Positions 23,094 to 28,282 of a stretch of 28,282 nt of DNA are shown here, in pieces; position 1 is the stretch's first letter, and the number at the start of each line of letters is the position of its first letter. The notes beneath the pieces are model-generated. The model saw nothing but the letters and a program-made list of their open reading frames with translations. It was not told the DNA's origin and ran no database searches. The position numbers and the translations under genes were made by a program. The stretch comes from Gaiella sp038230035 (GTDB taxonomy: Bacteria; Actinomycetota; Thermoleophilia; Gaiellales; Gaiellaceae): positions 1 to 28,282 of the forward strand of contig JBBRNX010000029.1 in NCBI GenBank assembly GCA_038230035.1. The letters are read 5' to 3'.

Positions 23094-24035
23094 TCAAGGG
23101 ACGAGCAGGCTCGCGCCGATCGCGCCGCCGAGATCGCCGAGCTCAGCCAGCCTGAAGGCCGGCTTCTCGCCGAAGAAGATGTGCTTCGCAGCCGCCGCTT
23201 CGATCCGCTCGAGCCAGGGCGTACCGAGCCGCTGCCCGAGCCCACCTCCGACGACGACGGCCTCCACGTCGAGCAGGGTCACCGCCGAGCCGATCCCGAC
23301 ACCGAGCGCCTCGACGGCGCGCAGCAACAGCTCCTCGGCCAACTTGTCCCCGCGCTCGAGCGCGCGCAGCCAGATGCCGCTCGTCAGCCGATCGCGGCCT
23401 CGCTCCTCCATGATCTCGAACAGGACGGTGTCGCGCTCCTTTGCGATCACGCGGGCGTGTTCCTCGAGCGCGCCGCGCCCGGCATACGCCTCGACGCAGC
23501 CTTCGAGCCCGCAGTTGCACTTCCGCCCGCCCGGCTTGGCGCACACGTGCCCGATCTCACCGGCCGAACCGCGGCCGACGAGCATCCGTCCGTCGACGAT
23601 GACCCCGCCACCGATACCCGTGCCCCAGAAGACGCCGAGGAACGACCGGTAGTCACGGCCTGCTCCGAAGTTGTGCTCCGCCATGGCGGCGGCATTGACG
23701 TCGTTGCCGATCGCAACGGGGACACCGAGTTCGGCCGACAGCGCGGGGCCTACAGGGAACGGCGCATCCCAGCCGTCGATATTCGAGACCTTGACGACGA
23801 TGCCCGCCGCAGGCTCGACGCTCCCGGGCGCACCGACGCCGACGCCTTCCAGAGCAGATGGCTGGACGTCCAGCTCGGCGAGCGCGTCGCGGAGCGTGCT
23901 GGCCAGCTCGCGCACGACAGCCTCCGCGCCGCCCTCGCGTGGTGTTTCCCGTCGTGCCTGGCCGAGCACCTCCTCACCGCCGTCGGTGATGACTGCCTGG
24001 ATCTTGGTGCCACCGAGATCGAGGCCGCCTCTCAC
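23094..24035 (-). CDS. ROK-family sugar kinase (glucokinase-like)
   Basis: 313 aa from a GTG at 24035. ATP-binding GGLDLGGTK opens the protein directly, with no DNA-binding domain, so this is an enzyme rather than a regulator. The sugar-contact GNDVNAAAMAEHNFGAG carries the catalytic aspartate. WGTGIGGGVIVDG and GSAGEIGHVCAKPGGRKCNCGLEGCVEAYAGR (zinc CxCGxxGC) follow, then VVVGGGLGQ. It likely phosphorylates glucose, N-acetylmannosamine or a similar hexose. The open frame continues upstream antisense to the small gene on the other strand and was not used. Confidence 0.88.
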   Translation of the reverse strand: MRGGLDLGGTKIQAVITDGGEEVLGQARRETPREGGAEAVVRELASTLRDALAELDVQPSALEGVGVGAPGSVEPAAGIVVKVSNIDGWDAPFPVGPALSAELGVPVAIGNDVNAAAMAEHNFGAGRDYRSFLGVFWGTGIGGGVIVDGRMLVGRGSAGEIGHVCAKPGGRKCNCGLEGCVEAYAGRGALEEHARVIAKERDTVLFEIMEERGRDRLTSGIWLRALERGDKLAEELLLRAVEALGVGIGSAVTLLDVEAVVVGGGLGQRLGTPWLERIEAAAAKHIFFGEKPAFRLAELGDLGGAIGASLLVP

Positions 24036-24125
24036 GAATGCGCAACGCGGCTGTCGAGAGTTCGAACCGAATTGAGCTTCGCTCTCACAAGGAAGGTGCC
24101 CACCTATCGCGTAGCCTGCCTGCGC

Positions 24126-24338
24126 ATGACCGACCAGGCAACCGTGAGCCTGCTCCGCTGGCTGCGCCGGCAGCTCCGGCAACCGACACCGCAGCGAGAG
24201 CGGCTGGAGGCGGCCGTCGCCGCGGACGACCCGGGCGAGGTCCGGCGGCTGCTGCCGCAGTTCTCGTTCACCGACGCACAGCGACACCACGTCGAGGGCC
24301 TGATCGACCGGTGGGAGCGTGGCCGTGCCGACGACTGA
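24126..24338 (+). CDS. Small hypothetical protein
   Basis: 70 aa, starting MTDQATVSLLRWLRRQLRQP. It is charged, Arg-rich and probably all-helical, without transmembrane segment or cysteines. I do not recognise a family. It starts 90 bp from the divergent ROK kinase and overlaps the NTF2-like gene by 14 bp (stop at 24336-24338), so the three genes to the HAD hydrolase look like one coupled unit. Overlap and plausible composition are the main support. Confidence 0.6.
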   Translation: MTDQATVSLLRWLRRQLRQPTPQRERLEAAVAADDPGEVRRLLPQFSFTDAQRHHVEGLIDRWERGRADD

Positions 24339-24720
24339 CAACGAGGCGATCGTCCGCCGGATCTTCGACGCGTTCGCACGGAAGGACGGCTTCGCCCTCC
24401 GAGGCCTCTTCGCCACCGACGCGGTGTGGCGCGTCCCTGGCGACAGCGTGATGGCCGGAACGTACGAAGGGCGCGACGCGATCTTCGCCTTCCTGGGACG
24501 GCTGCCGAAAGAGACAGGCGGCACGTACACCTCGCGTCTGATCGACGTTCTGGCCTCGGACGAACGAGCTGCGGCTCTTTACCGGGCGTCGGGCGAGCGG
24601 CGAGGAATGAGCCTCGACCTCGACCAGCTTCTCCTCTTCACTTTCCAGGGCGGCCTTGTGCAGACGATCCTCGCTCTGCCGAGCGACCTCACCGCCTTCG
24701 AGGCATTCTGGGGGAACTGA
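24325..24720 (+). CDS. NTF2-like / SnoaL-like domain protein
   Basis: 131 aa. The cone-fold pattern is typical: DNEAIVRRIFDAFARKDGFALRGLFATDAVWRVPG, then GTYEGRDAIFAFLGRL, and alternating strands up to LLLFTFQGGLVQTI. SnoaL-like proteins include polyketide cyclases, isomerases and many of unknown role; no catalytic residue set can be assigned. Two GTG starts are possible; 24325 is preferred because GGGAG at 24313-24317 is then 7 nt away (only 1 nt for 24319). Its TGA shares a base with the ATG of the HAD gene. Confidence 0.82.
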   Translation: MPTTDNEAIVRRIFDAFARKDGFALRGLFATDAVWRVPGDSVMAGTYEGRDAIFAFLGRLPKETGGTYTSRLIDVLASDERAAALYRASGERRGMSLDLDQLLLFTFQGGLVQTILALPSDLTAFEAFWGN

Positions 24721-25435
24721 TGGACGAGTTCGACTTCAGCCGTTTCGACGCCGCTACGTTCGACTGTTACGGAACGCTGATCGACTGGGAGCGGGGCATC
24801 CTCAACGCGCTGCAACCCGTACTGGCGGCGTACGACGTCGAAGCAGAGGACGACGACCTGCTCGAGCGATACGCACGCCACGAGGCTGCACTCGAAGCCG
24901 GCGACTACCAGCCCTACCGCGAGATCCTCTCCGGCTCTGTGCGCGGGTTGTGCGCCGAGCTCGGCGTCACCGTGGCCGACGAGGATGCAGGCGGGTTCGC
25001 CCAGGCGATCGGCCATTGGCCGGCGTTTCACGACACGGCGGCGGCGCTGCGCCGGCTCCATCCGCGGTTCCGTCTCGGAGTTATCACCAACTGCGACCGG
25101 GATCTCTTTGCCCTTTCCAGCCGTCGTTTGGGAGTCCCCTTCGAGTGGGTGATCACAGCAGAGGACGCGAGGGCCTACAAACCGAGCCTTGTCCCGTTCG
25201 AGCTTGCGTTCGAACGATCGAGGTGCCGCGCGACCGGATCCTGCACGTTGCCCAGAGCCTCTACCACGACCACGTCCCGGCGAAGCAGCTCGGGCTGACG
25301 ACGGTCTGGGTCGACCGCCGCCACAACCGGCCCGGCTCCGGCGCGACGCCCAAGGCTTCGGCGGCACCCGACCTAACTGTGCCCGACATGCGGACGCTCG
25401 CCGACCTCGCCGTCGGACGGCCGAGCTCGCCTTGA
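24720..25435 (+). pseudogene. HAD-superfamily hydrolase (haloacid dehalogenase type II-like), frameshifted
   Basis: Starts at ATG 24720, overlapping the previous stop. Motif I is FDCYGTLIDWERGIL (nucleophile D), motif II ITNCDRD, motif III the lysine in AYKPS. After ...PFELAFE the frame runs into 28 non-family residues and stops at 25298. The family ending, TIEVPRDRILHVAQSLYHDHVPAKQLG with motif IV and WVDRR, continues in another frame to a TGA at 25433-25435. A single base, one A restored near 25214 (GAACG to GAAACG), rejoins both parts into a 238-residue protein of normal length. It is either a real recent mutation or a sequencing error in a short homopolymer. Confidence 0.82.
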
Positions 25436-25436
25436 A

Positions 25437-25459
25437 GGGCGAGGCAAGCCTCGCCCCTA
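25437..25459 (-). repeat. REP-like palindrome, copy F
   Basis: Minus-strand GTAG plus the full GGGCGAGGC-TT-GCCTCGCCC. Its TAG (25457-25459) directly follows the gntR stop TAG (25460-25462), so the gene ends in tandem in-frame stops. The copy fills the gap between the converging HAD and gntR genes. Confidence 0.8.
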
Positions 25460-26167
25460 CTACCGCTCCTGGCCGCCGAGCGACTCGAGTACCGTCTCGA
25501 TCAGCCGACCGGACGAGAGAACGTGTTCCTTCGCGATGACGCGCGCCGCCTGATCGCTGCCCGCCGCGATCGCCTCGCGGATCGCGCGATGCTGCAGGTC
25601 GTTCTTCACGTACAGATCGTCGAACTCGGCCTTGGCGCTCCAGACCCGGCTGCTGAGGAACGTCCGCCGCGCACCTTTGGCGAGCCGCTCCACGAGGGGC
25701 AGGTCGGCTGCGTTGTAGATCACGTCGTGGAACGCGTAGTTCGCCTGCATCCACTCCACGAAGAGGGTCGAGTCGCTCTGTTCTGCTCGGCGTGACTGCT
25801 CGCGCAGCGCCACAGTCAGCTCCGAGAAGCGCCTCTCCGCGGCGTCGAGCGCGGCAAGATCGGCGGGAGTCATCCGCGGCGTCGCCACCTCGGTGGCAAG
25901 CGCCTCCAGCTCCGCACGCACGAGGAACGCCTCGCGCAGCTCGCCAGCCGAGATCGACCGCACGCGAACGCCGCGGTTCGGCTCGAACGAGACGATGCCG
26001 AGTGCGGCGAGCCGCCTCAGCGCCTCGCGCACCGGCGTCCGGCTGACGTCGAAGCGCTCCGAGAGCTGCTCCTGGCGCAGGACCGTGCCCGGAGCGATGT
26101 GCCCGGCCACGATCTCGTCCTCCAGCAGACGCGCGATGTCGTCGGCCTTCGTGCTGAGTGAGCTCAC
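25460..26167 (-). CDS. GntR-family regulator with FCD ligand domain
   Basis: 235 aa from a GTG at 26167. The winged helix-turn-helix occupies about residues 5-70 (IARLLEDEIVAGHIAPGTVLRQEQLSERFDVSRTPVREALRRLAALGIV), followed by an all-helical FCD domain with the histidines and acidic residues (FHDVIYNAAD, LQHRAIREAI) that bind a metal and small carboxylates. It is divergent from the isocitrate lyase gene, and its intergenic region holds three alike palindromes. It is therefore very likely the autoregulated controller of the glyoxylate shunt here; the effector would be a carboxylic acid. Confidence 0.9.
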   Translation of the reverse strand: MSSLSTKADDIARLLEDEIVAGHIAPGTVLRQEQLSERFDVSRTPVREALRRLAALGIVSFEPNRGVRVRSISAGELREAFLVRAELEALATEVATPRMTPADLAALDAAERRFSELTVALREQSRRAEQSDSTLFVEWMQANYAFHDVIYNAADLPLVERLAKGARRTFLSSRVWSAKAEFDDLYVKNDLQHRAIREAIAAGSDQAARVIAKEHVLSSGRLIETVLESLGGQER

Positions 26168-26173
26168 CGGCGC

Positions 26174-26202
26174 AGTCTAGGACACAGCAAACTGCATCCC
26201 AA
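26174..26202 (-). promoter_or_regulatory. Predicted leaderless promoter of gntR
   Basis: On the minus strand TTGGGA (26197-26202), 17 nt, TAGACT (26174-26179). Transcription would start at about 26167, which is the first base of the GTG start codon. The dyad ATCCCAA-N9-TTGGGAT (26196-26202 and 26212-26218) covers the -35. Confidence 0.5.
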
Positions 26203-26210
26203 GATTGGTG

Positions 26211-26298
26211 TTTGGGATCCGAAAAGAAGCAAAACTAGCCCTTGTGCGACTTCTGACCGATCTTTAGGATCCGAAATACGCATTCTTGGATCCAGAAA
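26211..26298. promoter_or_regulatory. Three GGATCC-centred operators and the aceA promoter
   Basis: Box 1 TTTGGGATCCGAAA (26211-26224), box 2 TTTAGGATCCGAAA (26263-26276) and box 3 TTCTTGGATCCAGAAA (26283-26298) share an AT-flanked GGATCC core. The cores are 52 and 21 bp apart, about five and two helical turns. A promoter TTGTGC (26242-26247), 17 nt, TAGGAT (26265-26270) places box 2 on the -10 of aceA and box 3 in the early leader, classic repressor positions. GntR is the natural binder. Confidence 0.6.
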
Positions 26299-26311
26299 GG
26301 ACTTCCGTCGC

Positions 26312-27580
26312 ATGACTCCCGAGCGCACGATCCTCCGCCCGTACTCCACCACCGACGTCGACCGGCTCCGCGGCTCGATCCAGATCGAGCACACGCTTGC
26401 CCGGCGGGGCGCGAAGCGGCTCCGTCAGCTGCTCGCCGACGAGGAGTGGGTGGCGGCGCTCGGCGCGCTCACCGGCGGCCAGGCCGTGCAGATGGTGAAG
26501 GCGGGTCTGAAGGCGATCTACCTCTCGGGCTGGCAGGTGGCGGCCGACGCGAATCTCTCCGGCCACACCTATCCCGACCAGAGCCTCTACCCGGCGACCA
26601 GCGCGCCGGCGCTCGTGAAGCGGCTGAACAATGCGCTGCTGCGCGCCGACCAGATCGCCCGGGCCGAAGGAGACGACTCGACCGAGTGGCTGGCACCGAT
26701 CGTCGCCGACGCGGAGGCCGGCTTCGGCGGGCCGCTCAACGCGTTCGAGCTGATGAAGAGCTTCATCGAGGCCGGCGCCGCGGCAGTCCACTTCGAGGAT
26801 CAGCTCTCGTCCGAGAAGAAGTGCGGCCATCTCGGTGGCAAGGTGCTCGTGCCAACGTCACAGTTCGTGCGGACACTCGTCGCCGCGCGGCTGGCGGCAG
26901 ACGTGATGGACGTGCCGACGCTCGTCGTCGCGCGAACCGACGCGCTGTCGGCGACGCTCCTCACGAGCGACGTCGACGACGCTGACCGCGAGTTCGCGAC
27001 GGGCGAGCGCACCGCAGAGGGCTTCTTCCGTGTGCGCGACGGGATCGGGGCGGCGATCGCCCGCGGCCTGGCGTACGCCCCGTACGCCGATCTTGTCTGG
27101 TTCGAGACCTCGACACCCGACCTCGCGGACGCCGAGTTGTTCGCGGCCGCGATGCACGAGCGCCATCCGGGGACGCTGCTCGCGTACAACTGCTCACCGT
27201 CGTTCAACTGGCGCCGCCACCTCAGCGACCCGCAGATCGCGACATTCCAGCGCGATCTCGCGGCGCTCGGCTACCGCTTCCAGTTCATCACGCTCGCCGG
27301 CTTCCACTCGCTCAACGCGTCGATGTTCGAGCTGGCGCAGGGCTACCGCGACGAGGCGATGACCGCCTACGTCCGGCTGCAGGAGCGCGAGTTCGAGCTC
27401 GAGGCCGACGGCTACACCGCGACGCGCCACCAGCGCGAGGTCGGTGCCGGCTACTTCGACCAGGTGCTGCAGACGATCACGGGAGGGGCTGCTTCGACCC
27501 TCGCCCTGCACGGCTCGACCGAGGAAGACCAGTTCACGACCACGGCGATCGAATCAACAAGAGAGGAGCAGGCGGCATGA
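26312..27580 (+). CDS. aceA: Isocitrate lyase
   Basis: 422 aa. The active-site loop KKCGHLGGK (catalytic cysteine) is intact. Other landmarks are ALTGGQAVQMVKAGLKAIYLSGWQVA, the metal ligands in IVADAEAGFGG and VHFEDQ, VVARTDA, and the NCSPSFNW segment. It cleaves isocitrate to succinate and glyoxylate for growth on acetate or fatty acids. The ATG at 26312 has AAAGGA about 10 nt upstream. No malate synthase is in the window. A Cys-rich mini-protein gene overlaps its stop. Confidence 0.95.
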   Translation: MTPERTILRPYSTTDVDRLRGSIQIEHTLARRGAKRLRQLLADEEWVAALGALTGGQAVQMVKAGLKAIYLSGWQVAADANLSGHTYPDQSLYPATSAPALVKRLNNALLRADQIARAEGDDSTEWLAPIVADAEAGFGGPLNAFELMKSFIEAGAAAVHFEDQLSSEKKCGHLGGKVLVPTSQFVRTLVAARLAADVMDVPTLVVARTDALSATLLTSDVDDADREFATGERTAEGFFRVRDGIGAAIARGLAYAPYADLVWFETSTPDLADAELFAAAMHERHPGTLLAYNCSPSFNWRRHLSDPQIATFQRDLAALGYRFQFITLAGFHSLNASMFELAQGYRDEAMTAYVRLQEREFELEADGYTATRHQREVGAGYFDQVLQTITGGAASTLALHGSTEEDQFTTTAIESTREEQAA

Positions 27581-27846
27581 GCATGACCCTGACGACCTTC
27601 GGGGGCACCCCCCACTTCAAGACGCGCGGCTTCGTCGGCCAGCACACCCTCGAACGGTGCGAGGATGCCGGCTGCACCGTCTTGCCCGGCGGCTCCGCGT
27701 CATGCGGCCGGCTCGCCTGCCCGAGCTGCGGGTTCAGCGGCTCGAACCTGACGGCGCCGGACGGCTTCGACGGCGACCAACTCGCCCGTTGTGCATGTGG
27801 CTACGCGTGGACTCCGCAGCCGAGCCGCGAATCGATCGCAGCGTAG
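27577..27846 (+). CDS. Cys-rich zinc-ribbon-like mini-protein coupled to aceA
   Basis: 89 aa. Its ATG overlaps the aceA stop (ATGA), with AGGAG 8 nt upstream, so it is translated together with isocitrate lyase. Seven cysteines occur at about residues 28-75 (RCEDAGC, SCGRLACPSCG, RCACG), the last groups resembling CPSCG...CACG zinc-ribbon knuckles. It has no transmembrane segment. The family is not known to me; a structural zinc site, or a role as partner of the enzyme, can only be suggested. Confidence 0.75.
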   Translation: MSMTLTTFGGTPHFKTRGFVGQHTLERCEDAGCTVLPGGSASCGRLACPSCGFSGSNLTAPDGFDGDQLARCACGYAWTPQPSRESIAA

Positions 27847-27891
27847 CTCCGGAAGGCGGCAGACCAACGCTGCGCTAGCGTGCAGCGCACG

Positions 27892-28282
27892 ATGGTCCGC
27901 GACGTCCTCGAGACTCCGCCGGCGACGGTCGCGACCGACCGTGCAGCTGACATCGCACGTGAGCTCTACGGTGTCGACGGCGAGCTGACCCGGCTCGACG
28001 GCGAGCGTGACACGACGTTCCGGCTCGACACAGGCGACGCGGAGTACGTCCTCAAGGTCGGCAACCCCGCTGATCCACCCGGGATCGTGGAGATGCAGGC
28101 GTTCGCCCTCGAGCACGCGCTAGCGGTCGATCCGGATTGCTGATCCCCCGTCTGCAGCGCACCCGAGACGGGCAGCCGATTGGCGAGATCAACGTCGACG
28201 GCGTGACACTCGGCGTGCAGCTCGTGACGTTCCTCTCCGGGCGTCCGATTGTCCCCGCCGCTGCGAGTCCGTCCGCTCGACG
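27892..28282 (+). pseudogene. Phosphotransferase (APH-like) N-terminal region, frameshifted and cut by the window edge
   Basis: ATG at 27892 (GTG at 27880 possible). The N-terminal lobe pattern of aminoglycoside-phosphotransferase-like kinases is clear: LDGERDTTFRLDTGDAEYVLKVGNP contains the ATP-site lysine, followed by EMQAFALEHALAVDPD. The frame then stops at 28141-28143. The expected continuation LLIPRLQRTRDGQPIGE and VTLGVQLVTFLSGRP is present in the next frame, up to the window end. Adding one T at about 28137 (GATTG to GATTTG) rejoins them. Relatives of this subgroup are often fused to a class III aminotransferase, but nothing beyond 28282 is visible. Confidence 0.72.

Overview
The window is high-GC DNA with dense, often overlapping genes, many GTG/TTG starts and several actinobacterial hallmarks: a rhodanese-MoeB / CysO-like / CysM / JAMM-peptidase sulfur cluster, leaderless-looking promoters, and a short RpoD-type sigma factor with a region 1.1. 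I infer an actinomycetote, possibly a deep-branching Thermoleophilia-like one. The phylum call is fairly safe and the class is a guess. No rRNA, tRNA or CRISPR was seen.

Layout. 1-182: edge of a probable insertion sequence; the first codons of a leftward transposase-like gene have their Shine-Dalgarno buried in a hairpin. 183-1123 (+): GFA-family zinc protein and HxlR regulator. 1131-5397 (-): rpoD, M20 dipeptidase, peptidase T and a GNAT acetyltransferase. 5519-6514 (-): membrane-anchored TPR-like protein. 6602-9379 (+): four overlapping sulfur-transfer/cysteine genes (activating enzyme, ubiquitin-like carrier, cysteine synthase, JAMM peptidase) closed by a bidirectional terminator hairpin. 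9406-10213 (-): two exported cupredoxins. 10284-19761 (-): a nine-gene pentose operon, read xylF, xylG, xylH, Gfo/Idh dehydrogenase, TIM-barrel isomerase, M20 hydrolase, xylB, SDR, Gfo/Idh dehydrogenase, with its probable ROK/XylR regulator just upstream (19971-21224). 21389-22387 (+): M19 dipeptidase. 22418-24035 (-): ROK sugar kinase and SDR. 24126-25435 (+): small hypothetical protein, NTF2-like protein and a frameshifted HAD hydrolase. 25460-27846: GntR regulator (-) divergent from isocitrate lyase and a coupled Cys-rich mini-protein (+). 27892-end: frameshifted, truncated phosphotransferase-like gene.

The most unusual signal is a family of short palindromes found six times in the window. 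Each copy is GTAG followed by the hairpin GGGCGAGGC-TT-GCCTCGCCC. This is the architecture of REP elements (GTAG foot plus stem-loop). Two copies face each other behind rpoD as a REPIN-like pair. In four copies the TAG of the GTAG foot is exactly the stop codon of the upstream gene; in a fifth it is a second stop directly behind the real one. In one place the loop also supplies a TTG start for the next gene.

Other leads are a CysO-like carrier that ends in GGSC and so needs trimming, next to its likely trimming peptidase; three GGATCC-centred operators between gntR and aceA, one on the probable aceA -10; a XylR-type half-site on the -10 of the regulator gene; and an M20 hydrolase embedded in the xylose operon.
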